NCBI GenBank assembly: GCA_949317995.1
Contig: OX439036.1
Location: 9,900,356-9,964,355 of the forward strand
Length of the DNA: 64,000 nucleotides
Source of the DNA: Acholoe squamosa
Taxonomy: Eukaryota > Annelida > Polychaeta > Phyllodocida > Polynoidae
Direction of reading: 5' to 3'
The translations under genes were made by a program, and so were the position numbers. Shown piece by piece: positions 22,545 to 34,455 of the stretch (its first letter is position 1; every line of letters begins with the position of its first letter). The notes beneath the pieces were generated by a model that worked only from the letters and a program-made list of their open reading frames with translations, ran no database searches and was not told the DNA's origin.

Positions 22545-23330
22545 ATGGACAAATTGTATCGATGGGGAGCAGTTCAATCACAGTTTGACATATTTTTATA
22601 GTGCCAGACAAAATAATTATTTACTTATCTCAAAGTCAAGATTATGTAGGATTTTCTCTACATTTTACTTGTTCCTCGAATTTATCCCAGCATAGGCTCC
22701 TAATTTATTTCAATGACTATAATAATTATCTCATTATCTTAAGCCAAAATTAGGTAGGGACTTTCTCTAAATTTTATTCGTTCCTCCAAATTATCCCAAC
22801 ATAAGCTCCTAATATACTTAAATGATTCATGAGTTGCTGCCATAAAAAATTGAAGAAGAGAAATACTAGGGTCGGCGCTGTTTTTTTTTCTAGGTAGGAT
22901 CTAGTAAACTGAAGATATTCATTTGGCTTATCTTCTGCAATAGGGGTACATCATTTGCCCTGTTTTCATAATAAAATCATGTTCATCCCTTATTCAAGCC
23001 CAATCTTGGTCTAAGGTAATTATAATTATGACTTATAATGTATATGAAAGGCCTTCAAACCTCTGTTTATGATGTGATAGTTCTGAATAAATTTGGTAAT
23101 TCCTTGATTTTTATCCATTGTCCATTATCATAGCAACTGATTATGGTAAGGTTTATAAATTACCTCAAGTGCATGCTAGGCCTATAAATATAAATAATTG
23201 CCTGAAGAAGTCAAATAAATGAAGAACACTCCCACAAAATCTTTATGTCAAATTATCTCCAATAAGATTTTGAACTTGAACTAACTTGTTTGGTTTTCTA
23301 TGGATATGGAATTATCTTAAATTATAAATT

Positions 23331-23479
23331 TTATATTTTACATTGGTCACAATGTAGGGGTGTGGTACAGTACTGCCAACTTCCACCGTCAACATAACAC
23401 CACAGGTTTTTTTTCTTCTCTGGGTTACGGCAGTAGTTTGCAGCCTCTGTCAGTGTTTCGCCGGTTGAGTAATGTAAAC
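23331..23479 (-). CDS. Kringle gene exon 8: second half of kringle 3 and stop
   Basis: After a TTTCGCAG acceptor the exon codes GLHYSTGETLTEAANYCRNP, NLWCYVDGGSWQYC and PLHC, giving cysteines 3-6, then DQCKI and TAA at 23333-23331. Confidence 0.85.
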
Positions 23480-26400
23480 CTGCGAAATCAATATAATTTA
23501 TGATCATCAGTTTATCTAGGATGTAACTATGCATGGCAAAAGGATAACTTGTTTTACTGTAAATGTTGTCTTGAAAAACCAGTCCCGCACTAGAAGATTA
23601 GGAAGGTCAATAACCCTAGTCATTAGAAATATGCTTATTTGAGGTCTATTGTCATATCTTGATGTGCTAATATTGATATGACTAAGAGGCAAGACCTTGA
23701 GTAAGTTGATAATGCAGTTGCATTTATTCCAGCATACTGTAGAGAGTTTTAATGGATACTATTGTATGGGTAGGCGGCCTATGCTGGTCTGAGGATATAG
23801 GTAGGATGCAGTAGGTAGGTAAGGTGGCAACCAGGGTGACCCCTATGATCAATATGTGTAACTAAGGGGTGTGTGTGTACATGTTTTTGCTACAGACCTG
23901 CAGCAGAGGCGCTGTATGAATAAAAGTCCCAGCGTAGACATGTCTGACCATTCTCTGTTACGGCCATGGTGCCCATGTAGTCGAGTGCTTTGTCCATGTG
24001 GTAGCAAGGGTCAGATACTGTACAGAAGAGAATAGCCTTTGTCTTTTTTGCAAAATAGCAACAACAACAAAACAAAAAAGGTACAGTAGGTCTCTCACCA
24101 TTAATTGTATCTTTATTACAATTAGATATCTAGTTTGGATGCACATTTTGCACTCTATTATAAACTGTGACCAAAATATTGAGGAGGGAGATATAACCGA
24201 GCCGATCTTCTCGTTTGTATATATGTTGGATAATCAGACCTCCTTACTTGTAACAGCACATGCACAATATGTATTTCCGCCTGCTTTGAAACACAACAGG
24301 GATAGATAATACTGACATGTAAAGGTTTTTTTTTACCCGGAGACAGGTTATGCTTTTAATATTATTTCTGTGAAATGCTTAAAGAATGATACAGTGTATT
24401 TCAACTTACAGCAGTGGTAGGTTGTGTCTGATGTAGGATGACATGTTTCTGTTTCACGACACGGGTTGCTGGTACAGGGGTCTGAATGATATCAGTAAAT
24501 AGTAAAAATTCAAACAAAAAGATATTAATATCTATATGTGAGAGAGTCGTTTTTATGACTGTGATAATGCTTGTAATGTGTGAACAGCCACAAAATATAA
24601 ATTTTTTGTCCAAGATTTACACAACAACACTGGTAATTCTTGAACAATCTATTATGGTAATTTGTTTAAAACAATATTTTTGTAATCTGTTATATAAATG
24701 TTTAATATTACTGTATGCACTTACCGTTGCATACAGATATAGCACAAGGTTCCCATCGTGAATTCCCATCAGTTGTATAGCACCAAACTCCTTCCTCTCC
24801 ATCTGGATTCCGGCAGTAATTATTGATGTCAGTCAGTGATGTTTCAGCTACAAATTCAATCAGACTTTTGCCATGACTATGTGGAGACTGGCTGTCCCAG
24901 CATTGACATGTCTTACCAGTATATGTTGTAGATAAAGTACCTTTGTAGTCCTTCCCATCTTCAGTGTGACGACAGGATTGTGACACTGGAAGCATCAGAG
25001 GGTCAAGTCAATTAGGTTGTCTACCAGATTCAATCAAATGACCGAGCCAATTTATTTTTTAGATCTTAAAAATACTTTGGATGTGACAGTGCAATTAATC
25101 TTCAGGAATAAATCTGTTCATTTCAGTGGATATAATCAAGTTCCTCCAATCTAATTACTCCAGATTGTCATGAGAGACTTGTAAACTCTGGACAGTCCTA
25201 ACAACACATAACGTACAATGGAGAGTTATTTAAGTTACAATATTGATGTTGTATGGTTGATAGAAATTTAACTTATGAGCCACTTGTTATGGTGATTCTG
25301 TGTGGCCTACCTATGTGTCATATTTAGATAGTTTCAGCTATAGTCATTATAACAGTATATGGCCTTTTGATAGGATTTTAGGCTTTTTCAAATTTATAGT
25401 CGGATGACGGGGGTGGGGGGGGGGCGGGGGCAATAGCCAGTCTCAGGCACCTCAGGCATCTAATTCCCTGTGTTATTAGACTGTACTCTGTTTTCACAGG
25501 ATTTTTTAGGTTTAACCTTAAAAGTTCAGGTCTTACCAATTCATGAAAGCATTAGACCTCACCTACATGCCTTACTTTTATGTCTTTCATTTCTGTTGCT
25601 CAAAAGCAGTCATAAACCAAAACATCAGGAAAATGCTATCATAGACAATACAGTTCATTTGAAAAAAGGGTGCCTTTTCACATAAATCAGGTGAGGGGAA
25701 GTTGAAGGGTGAAGCAGAGTGTAGCTGCCCAGTAAACACAACTTTGTATATGGATTTTGCAAGAGGAATATCTACGTAGAATTCTGGTTGCAACTATGTA
25801 TTTTTGCTTGGTATGTGGATATTCAAACATTAAGGTTTATCTATGTTCTTTATACGAAGATATAAGAAATACATACTTCTACATATTTTTACATTTTCCT
25901 CCTACCAAAATGCTAATAAAAAAAGAGGGGAGGAAGAAAGGAAAATTGTAAAACTTTGGTAAAAATCTAACATGGTGAAGCCTTGAACCCTTGACCTTCC
26001 ACATCTAATGCCTGCTTCTTACCACTGTGCTATAAATTCTAAAAAAAAAGATTTGTCTATGAAAAGTCCATCATGTCATTTTCATTAACTTCTACCAAGA
26101 GCCGAGAGAATATCGGATGCTTTTGGATTTAGATAAATTGACTACCTGTATAGCTCAGTAGGTAGAGCAAAGATTCTTAAATACAGGGGTCCTGGGATCA
26201 ATCCTAGCCCATACCTGTAAATGATTTTATAGGGAGCATTATGAAATCTTTTCTTTTTTTAAAATTATTTTTAGTTAGCTTTTTGGTAGGAGAAAATCTT
26301 GATAATACATAGGAAAACGTATCTCAGATGACTACATATCTAGAAGGTAGTTAAACCTTAATGTTTGAACGTCCATATAACAAGCAAAAAAAAAAACGTA

Positions 26401-28363
26401 ATTCAAAACAATTTGGAAGGAACCAAACCTAGTTATACCAAAACATGTACGCAGCATTTTGGTATGGTGTTTACTGGGTGCTTTAGCTGGACACACATAT
26501 TGCACCTTTTTAGTGTTTTGGCAATAGCCTCCTAGTGTAGAAAATCCAGAAATGCCCTTGTTATATAATGGTCTATACGTACAGCAGTAATATGTGGTGT
26601 CTGCAGTAGGGTGACATGTGTCTACTCGCTCACATGGATTACTGTTACACGGATCTACAAAGTAACATTGACTCATATATAAAATTATCTTTAATCAAGT
26701 GTTATAAAGAATAACAGTTTAAAGCAAGATCAGATATGTTACTACAGTAAATAATGTCATATGCACTGTATGAACCTGACAGCAAAAAACACTTGTTTCA
26801 TGGATTATAATGCCCATATCTTGAATATAATATGTGGTAGAGAAAGGACCAACATAATATAATCTAAACATTGGTTCTTGATTTGATTTTCAATTACTTG
26901 TATAAAGATAGTTTTTATAAATCAGTTTGTCTACCACACCCAATTCTACCAATGAGTATTGTAATACCTTGTGTATAAGGCGCACCCCTCATATAAGACA
27001 CACCTAGTCTTTATGGGTGTGCTAGAAAAATTTAATTAGATTAAATTAAATGGAATAACTTTTGTTCTATTTAATGCATTTTCAAAATCTGAAAACCTAG
27101 GGGAAGCATTAACCAACATTTGAAGTTATGGGAGGAATTGGGAAGATTTTACCCTCAGAGTTTTCTTATCCTATGAGGTGCACCAGGGGCCTATTCTATT
27201 GTATAAACTGCGCTTTACACTAGGTATACCGGTACTATATAAAAACCTTTTGGCTGCATAATAACATGTTTCTTCATTGATAACGTATACACTTACCATT
27301 ACATACAGATAAAACACAATATTCCCATCGGACATTCTCATCAGTTGTGTAGCACCAAACTCCCTCCTCTCCATCTGGATTCCGGCAGTAATTCTCAATG
27401 TCAGCCAGTGATTTCTCAGCTATGAAATGACTTGCAGTTTTTGAGTGAGAATGTGGAGACTGGCTGTCCCAGCGTTGACATGTTTTACCAGAGTATGTCG
27501 TAGAAAGGGTTCCTTTGTATTCCACTGCATGCCTTGTATGATGACAGGTCAGGGTGACTGGATGGGGGAGAGGAGAGAAGCCAAGATTCAATTGATAAAG
27601 TGAGCAAGTACCTTAAGTGTAGCTGAGAAATCTATAAGCCACAGCAGGGGCCTGAAACCTTTTTTGTTCCTTGCGTAGGTCTATATATTCCAAATCCTGT
27701 ATAGAAATATGTATAATAAGTCGCATCCTGAGTTCAGAAACCTTGTGTAAGCTAAGTTAAGAGGAAGATATTAACTGCAGCTGGGGGCCGAAATATGTCC
27801 TTGTTAAGATACAACTAGAAAATATATTATGATTTTCCAAATGTTGATAATGTGTAACTTACGGCAGAGGTGAGACTCTGCAGAGACCGTATGACAAGTT
27901 TCTCCTGCACTGCATGGATTACTGACACAAGGGTCAGCTGGAAAAGAAATGGCCACTTAGAAATACCAATATATCTCATGTTTACATTGTGTAAAGTGCA
28001 CCTTATAAAGCAAATCTTGGGCAAAATGTTGATAATTCTAGTTCTGTTCTAAAGTATAAGGCACACCCCGAGCCAAAAAGGATTCTAGAAGGTGTTCCAG
28101 TGGCCCATCCTCAAGTATAAGGCATGACTTAGTAGAGCAAGATATCAAAGTATTAATTGAAAACTTCCAAAAGTGGGTCGTCCCATACTCTTCATCAGCG
28201 TGCCATCAGTAATTTCTAAAACATACTGTCATTAGAATATGATATGTGAGTATTCAAACTAACCTTTATATCCTTGAACACAAAGTGCCACCAACAGTGG
28301 GAGTAGATTCCATGATGTTCTAAACTCATGATTCAAGTTAATGATTATCATAACTAAGGCCAT
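23331..28363 (-). CDS. Secreted triple-kringle protein, eight exons
   Basis: Exons (minus strand): 28363-28264, 27937-27863, 27557-27297, 26654-26583, 24985-24725, 24481-24410, 24017-23898, 23479-23331. Every intron is phase 1 with AG acceptor and GT donor, and the sum is 1110 nt (369 residues plus TAA). The protein has an N-terminal hydrophobic signal segment (LLPLLVALCVQG), then three times a short four-cysteine module (DPCxSNPC...TCH...C) followed by a kringle. Each kringle keeps six cysteines, the NYCRNP box and a Trp-Cys/Tyr-Cys core. Kringles bind proteins, peptides or lipids in extracellular proteins; no protease domain follows, so this is probably a secreted binding protein. Residues after the last kringle Cys are few (DQCKI). 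A further exon behind the GTAAAA near the stop cannot be excluded. Confidence 0.85.
23898..24017 (-). CDS. Kringle gene exon 7: first half of kringle 3
   Basis: A 120-nt exon carrying the first two kringle cysteines (DPCYHMDKALDYMG and GQTCLRWDFYSYS). The third kringle is split by an intron, unlike kringles 1 and 2. An exon of exactly the same length occurs on the plus strand at 61962-62081. Confidence 0.85.
24410..24481 (-). CDS. Kringle gene exon 6: short Cys-rich module 3
   Basis: A 72-nt exon coding DPCTSNPCRETETCHPTSDT then YHC, same length and phase as exon 4, with GTAAGT donor. Confidence 0.82.
24725..24985 (-). CDS. Kringle gene exon 5: kringle 2
   Basis: A 261-nt exon closely similar to exon 3 (DYKGTLSTTYTGKTCQCWDS, NYCRNPDGEEGVWCYTTD, WEPCAISVC). 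One extra cysteine replaces the Arg after the second canonical Cys (TCQCWD versus TCQRWD). The similarity of exons 3 and 5 indicates a recent internal duplication of the module pair. Confidence 0.9.
25975..26040 (-). repeat. tRNA-like SINE fragment in a kringle intron
   Basis: On the minus strand TAGCACAGTGGTAAGAAGC resembles a pol III A box and GGTCAAGGGTTCAAGGC a B box, at tRNA spacing. It is degenerate and cannot be given an isotype. Confidence 0.5.
26145..26214 (+). repeat. tRNA-like SINE fragment or tRNA pseudogene
   Basis: TAGCTCAGTAGGTAGAGCA (A box and D arm) is followed about 30 bases later by GGGATCAATCCTAGCCC (B box). The anticodon stem does not pair cleanly, so it is not called as a functional tRNA. 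It faces away from the tRNA-like sequence at 25975-26040. Confidence 0.55.
26583..26654 (-). CDS. Kringle gene exon 4: short Cys-rich module 2
   Basis: A 72-nt exon coding DPCNSNPCERVDTCHPTADT then YYC, with acceptor TTTGTAG and donor GTACGT. The open frame continues into the intron but loses similarity there. Confidence 0.78.
27297..27557 (-). CDS. Kringle gene exon 3: kringle 1
   Basis: A 261-nt exon with a complete kringle in one exon: TCHHTRHAVEYKGTLSTTYS at the start, GKTCQRW, NYCRNPDGEEGVWCYTTD and YCVLSVC. All six canonical cysteines are present. Exon length is identical to exon 5. Confidence 0.9.
27863..27937 (-). CDS. Kringle gene exon 2: short Cys-rich module 1
   Basis: A 75-nt exon after a TTTCTTTTCCAG acceptor, coding ADPCVSNPCSAGETCH...C. 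It resembles the first four-cysteine part of an EGF-like domain but lacks the final pair. Phase 1 on both sides allows the module to be shuffled. Confidence 0.82.
28264..28363 (-). CDS. Kringle gene exon 1: signal peptide
   Basis: ATG at 28363-28361 opens 33 codons with a hydrophobic stretch LLPLLVALCVQGYK and a phase-1 donor GTTAGT (28263-28258). A second Met at codon 5 could also start translation; both leave the signal core intact. Confidence 0.8.
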
Positions 28364-29580
28364 CACAGGTACAAATTCAATAGCGACTTTAGATGAAGAA
28401 GTGCAGCAGCACCAATGTCAAAGGTCTCATCTTTAGTAAGCTATGGTCATCTCATTTGACAGTGTATGAGTACTTTTGGCATAGAAGGATGGGAATTCTA
28501 TGGACACATCCTCGAGTATAAATATTTGAATAATATGCATCATAGGGCCTGCCACATAACATAAAACGTTGCATCAATTTCTCAAAAACATAGATCTTTA
28601 TCTTGTGCCTATAGCCATCTTTATGGCTAGGTCTGTTTTGTGTTGCATGGCTTTATGACAAATTGCTAATTTTGCGGTCCACTAGTACTTGGTATATGGC
28701 CAAGCCTCTTTAGTAGGGCTTGGCAGGTTGGCACCAGAAGTTAACAATTTAGAACTAGTTGGTCAATGCCGTCAATGCTGATTCAATGCTCTGTACACTG
28801 TAAAAAAGGATTGTTCTGAAAATAACAACAGAATACTTGTCCCAAAAATGCCAGAGATCTGCTGTTATTTCCACAGAGATTCTTTGTACCACCGTACTGC
28901 CACATGGGGCTTCTTGAAAGAACTGGACTGGTTTATACAATATTAGGTACAATTACGACGGTTCACTTTTCAGTTTTATGAGGATCCCTGGTAGATTCAA
29001 GATTTTGTACCCATTAGGGGGCTGGCTTATTTCAGGGAGAGATGAGTAATCAATTTGTCTCATTAACTACACAGAGGGGAACTTGCATAAACTTGAAACA
29101 ATACCAGCATTCGCAGAGAGCCCCCCTGGAACACAAGAAAGGGAGAGAGGAATTATAAATAAACAAATTTATTTGGAGAATACAATATTTTGAGTTGTAG
29201 TAAGGTATTACATGTACAATAATAATTGACAAGTAACAAGATAGACATTGAATAAGACATACATACTAGATAAAACACCATTTATATTCATGTCTTATTA
29301 ATATTAATGTTAATATAGAAAATATAATTTATAAAGGTAATGGCAGGTGGGATTCTAACCGACCGTTTAGGTTGAAGGTCAGTTGGAATAGGGTTGAGAC
29401 ACACCTGTATAGGTGTTGTTGGACTGATTATGGCGGTAGTGTGGTGTTGAGTCCATAATTGGCGCTGCAAATGACCGCCCATGTAACACATACCTTTCTG
29501 AATGATATGTGACATGAGTATTGGGCTAGATCCCAGCAACATTCCATATGGACTTTGTAATACTACCGGTAATAAAATAA

Positions 29581-29583
<3 letters not shown>

Positions 29584-29660
<77 letters not shown>

Positions 29661-29693
29661 GTTGTTGTTGTTATTATTATTATTATTACTATC
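29584..29693. repeat. (ATT)n microsatellite with GTT interruption
   Basis: Expanded counterpart of the repeat at 11297-11370. Confidence 0.95.
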
Positions 29694-30358
29694 ATTTATT
29701 GCATCTCAGTCATGAGACATCTTATTGATGAACAATTAAGGCTATTTGATAGTTGGAATAACATTCTGCGTCATGTGTTTCATCATTAGTGAAGGTGAAA
29801 TGCTATATGCCAACCTGAACCACGGAGAGGGATGGATGACTCCTTTGGGCTGGGTGGGCTCTGAGGACCTGTTTCTATTAAAAGAAAAAGCCAACCTTTT
29901 TACATGTTGATTTATTTGGTAGTCTTTGTGCTAACAAACAAGATTTCGGCATACTTAGTCCAACATGCATTACTATAAGGGAGAGCAGCAGGCCTTTCTG
30001 CTGCATTGTATGACATCACAATTAACCAAATCAGCAAAGCTGTAACTGTACAGCACTGCTAGACTACAGCAAAATGCTCTCCATATCTTTCCTTGGACCA
30101 TGGTTCTTCATTTTCATTGATAAATGGCATTAAGTAACCCAGGAGATGGTTTTTAAATGATACCATAATGTTGTGCACTTCAATAATCTATCTATAATCA
30201 TGTTTTTCAACAGCCTCCATACATAATCAATGCATTACCTGCTGCATTTGGTCAATTGTGATGTCATACAATGCAGCGGAAAGGCATGCTGCTCTCCCTT
30301 ATTACAATAAATATTTGAGTTAACATACTAAAATCTTTTTTTATTAGCACAAAGACTA

Positions 30359-33300
30359 GATTAAGGGAGTGTTTACCCTAAAATCGCTAGGATAATAGTT
30401 TATTTATTCATTGAGCATTGTATGCAAGACTTTTTTTTTTTTTTTTATAGTAATACATATGAGGGAGTGTTTACCTTTAAGTCTGTCACTGCAGTAGTGT
30501 GTAGAAGTTTGGTATGATACATGTACTTATCTAGTTAGAGTTCTGTGCATAGACCTCAAGGATGGTTTCTATGCTTTGGTTAAAATACATTATCTTGTTA
30601 ATTGGTGACTATTGAGATTCTGGCTGTTTAATAAAGTTGAATTTAATCAATGTATCCACAGGTTGGTTTCAATAGTAATCCAATACATTCCCTTCTCTAT
30701 TGTTTTTGCTTCTTTAAATCTGGATCAATTATGATATTTGACAAAATGCCTTAAATTGTTCTTTCTTAATTCTAAATTAGGTTAATAATCTTAAGTGTCA
30801 CTGTTGCTGTCCTTTAATATCATTAACCCTAGCGATACCCAGTTATAAGATCTTAAGTCGCCAAGGAGTTTCTAAGTCGGGGGGGATTTTTCTCTGATTA
30901 GCCACATAGCTGACATAGGTAAGCTGGTATAATCAGTCACCCTTTCTACAAGGATAATTTGTGGAAGAGGATTTGTATATTATGTAATTAGTCATTTATT
31001 TGTTGTTCTTTTGTTGATGCTTTTTCACATGTGTATATATTCATTGTTTAAGTATACATAAAATTAAACTTATGGTTTATGGTGTTAGTGATTTCAGGGA
31101 GAGGAGGGGACTGGTAATTTCGTCAATAAATTGTCGTAGTTTTGAAGACAAATATAATGAAATCTATGGGATATTAGGAAGGAGTGACATAATATGTCTA
31201 TGTGAAACCTGGCTGAAGCCTGCCTCACCAGATGGCCTGATTAATAGAAAGGATAGGTTACTCTATAGGAAGGATAGAATTGGTAAAAATTGTGGAGGAG
31301 TTGGCCTAAGTGTGAAGGCTGGCCTAGGGCAGTACATTAGAGTTGTAAATGACTTTACCATACAGACCATCGATTATGAAAGTATTGCTATTATGTTAAA
31401 CCTTCCTGGTGAAAAGGATTTATTGATTGTCTCTATCTATAGAATCCCAAATACAAATGTACCAAATTTTATCAATTTCTTACAATCCATCGCTGGCTAC
31501 GAATATAACAACAATCATGGTAGGCATGAGACTTGGATCTTAGGTGACATTAATCTCAATATGTATGATGAAAATGATGCAGGGTGTGAAAGTTTCAGAA
31601 ATGTGTGCAAGGATATTGGATGGAAAATACTAATTAATGAGGTGACAAGACCATTTAGTGGTACTTGTATTGATAACATAATTACAAATAGCTTAGATGT
31701 AACTAATGCAAGTACGGTCTCTGCCCTAATTTCTGATCACCTCCCAGTTTTTGGTTGTAGAGGACATGAGAATATCAGTTATGTTAGCACTAAGTATAGA
31801 GGAAGAGATTATAGAAACTTTAATGAAGACAGATTTAGAGATTTTTTAGAATCATGTGACTGGAAACCCTATTATAATATTACTGATGATCCTGATATAT
31901 TATGGGATATGTTATTGACTCCGTTAATTGAGTATTTGGACACTTTTCACCCTCATGTTGAACGATACATTAAAAAAAGTAGGAGATCATGGATTGATGA
32001 TGAAGTTATGGATTTAGTATTTGAAAGAGAAGGATAGTTACGTCTCTATAGTGCCAATAAAAGTGTTCAGGAAAAGCAAGCCATAAAGGATTGTCGAAGA
32101 AAAATTAGGAAGAAAATTAAAGCAAATCAAATTGGTGGTGTCATGCAAGAGTTGCAAGTAAGTTATGGTAATCCCAAAAAATTCTGGAAAAACATAAATG
32201 ACTTGTTTAAAAATTCGAATTCTATTGTGTATCCAGACATGAGACATCATATAACTGGTGCTGATGTAACTTCTGATGATGTTTGTGAATATGTAAATGA
32301 CTATTTTTGTAATATTGGTAAGGATCTGCATATTGGTTCTGTTGGGACTGATCAATATCTTGTGGATAATAATCTAGATATAGATGAACTATTGGCAAAT
32401 GAAAACTTCTTAGATCAGAATATTAAGGTTAATAAGTGGGATGTCCATTTTGCTCTAAAAGAAATTGATAAAAATAAGTCATCAGGCATAGACGGAATAA
32501 GGGGAGATATACTACATTGTGCATTATTTTTGTTGATAAATCAATTCACTCATCTGATACAAATTAGTTTGGACAGGGGTATTTTTCCAAAATGTTGGGC
32601 AATGGCAGTTGTAAGACCATTACCTAAGGATGGGGATTTGGCAATGGTAAAAAATTGGCGACCCATATCAATACTACCAATGCCGTCTAAAGTCATTGAG
32701 AAAATTATGTATTATTACCTATGTGAAAGTATGAAGAAAAATGGTACTTTTTGTGAAAACCAATATGGTTACAAAAAAGGGACAGGTACTGGTGATGCCA
32801 CTTTTGACTTTGTTAATGAGCTTTATGAATGTAGAAACAATGGTCTGATAACAGGGGCTCTATTTATAGACTTCACTAAAGCATTTGACAGTGTATTACA
32901 TTCAAAATTGCTAATTAAACTCAGTAAACTTGGTTTGAGTAAATCTAATTTTCTATGGTTTAAAAGTTACCTGGAAAATAGAAAACAACGAACTAGCTAT
33001 GGTAATAAATTGTCCTCAAACCAAGATATTGATTACGGTGTCCCTCAAGGATCAGTTTTAGGTCCCCTGTTGTTTGTCCTATATATTGATGATGTTGTTA
33101 AGGTCTTAAAAAAATGCAAGATTAAACTGTATGCTGATGACATTGTGATTTATAGTTCTAACAAAGATGTAGACTTGGTTAATGACAATTTGAATGAAGA
33201 TGTAATTAACTTTAAGCGTTGGGTTATCGAAAACAGACTAACAGTAAATCCAACTAAAACTAAATTTATGTGGTTTTGTAGTGCTCATAAATTAAAAAGA

Positions 33301-34455
33301 TGTCCGGATTCTACTATAGACTTCAATGGCAGCACTGTGCAAACTGTCACCTTCTTTCCATATCTAGGTGTACATATTGACAGTAAACTTAGTTTTGATA
33401 AACAGATTAAAATTATTAAAAGAAATGTATGCAATAAACTATTTAGGTTTGCTAAGTTCAGAAAGTTTTTAACACAAGAGCAAAGTGTAAAGATATACTG
33501 TTGTACAATCAGACCAATTATAGAATATTGTTCATTTATAAGTACTAGTTGTAATGAGGATGGTCTTGCAGCATTACAACTACTGCAAAATAGAGCTCTT
33601 AGAGTTTGTCTGAAATGCAATATTAGACGGTATAGTGTGAAGGAGTTGCATGAAATTTGTAAGGTTCCAGTGTTAGAGAAAAGATTTGACATGCTATTAT
33701 TATGCTTAATGTATAAGAAATCAAAGACTGTGTTCAATAGACCACAATCTTATAATACAAGGTCTCAAAAGAAGATTGTTTTTGAACTACCTAGGGTTAT
33801 TACTAGACACTATAAAAGATCGCCATGGTACAGAGGGGTGGCTCTCTGGAATGCTCTACCTGAGGAGATTCAGAAAGCTACGACAAAGGTAAAATTCAAA
33901 GAGGGTGTGATGAAGATAGAAAATATAAGGTTGAACCTGAAATTGGGTTATAATTGATAATGAGAAGCAGGTGTGGAAACTGCGCCGCTTCATATTCATA
34001 TTCATACTCACATTCATATCCTTTTTCATGTTTACATCCATATTGATATTGCTGATGTTCCCATATGCATATAACAGCATATACTACCAACTCTAATTAT
34101 CACTTATTTGAACTAAAGACAAGGTGTATTTAGCTGTAATCATGATGTACTGAAATAATGTGTAGACACACAAATCTCTATATATGACATATTATTTACT
34201 GTCTATCTCTTTTTGCTTTTAATTTGTTTGTCTGTACTTTCTATGTAAATAACCTATTGAGTGAATATTGCCAGTCCCTATTTTTCCATCTGCTGATTGT
34301 GTTCATATTGACATTTGTCAAGATTCATGAAGTTATTGTATTGTTTCATTTGTGACTTTCCTTTGAAAAATCAATAAAACTTGGTCTGCTCTATAGCATT
34401 ATTTAAATGAAAATAGCAGTTCATTAATGCAATGAGCAAGTCCAAAAAAAAACAA
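30359..34455 (+). mobile_element. Non-LTR retrotransposon LINE B, nearly intact
   Basis: About 4.1 kb inserted in duplication copy 2. The empty site is preserved in copy 1 at about 11998-12002. ACTA is repeated at 30355-30358 and 34456-34459, consistent with a short target duplication. The 5' region (30359-31071) has no open frame but repeats GGGAGTGTTTACC at about 30365 and 30466, about 100 bp apart. One long ORF follows, then a 3' region with AATAAA near 34373 and an A-rich end. No ORF1 is seen, so the 5' end may be truncated or the family may have one ORF. Confidence 0.92.
31072..33957 (+). pseudogene. LINE B endonuclease-reverse transcriptase ORF with one premature stop
   Basis: The frame is open for 961 codons apart from a single TAG at 32035-32037; both parts are in the same frame. 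The first part is an APE-type endonuclease (CLCETWLKP, ILGDINLNMY, CIDNIITN, ISDHLPVFG). The second is a reverse transcriptase with SSGIDGI, NWRPISILPMPSKVIEK, YGYKKGTGTGDATF, FIDFTKAFDSV, GVPQGSVLGPLLF and KLYADDIVIYSS. The C-terminal part (after about 33300) is Cys-containing and LINE-like. The stop lies between the two domains. It would nick target DNA and prime reverse transcription there; this copy is inactive unless the stop is read through. Confidence 0.92.

Noticed and set aside
26145-26214. Functional tRNA gene
   Set aside because: A and B boxes are present but the acceptor and anticodon stems do not pair, so it is treated as a tRNA-derived repeat.
26332-26576. Open frame after exon 4 of the kringle gene with GGYCQNTKKVQYVC
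   Set aside because: The Cys spacing loosely recalls a kringle end, but there is no phase-1 acceptor and the rest does not match; exon 4 has a good donor before it.
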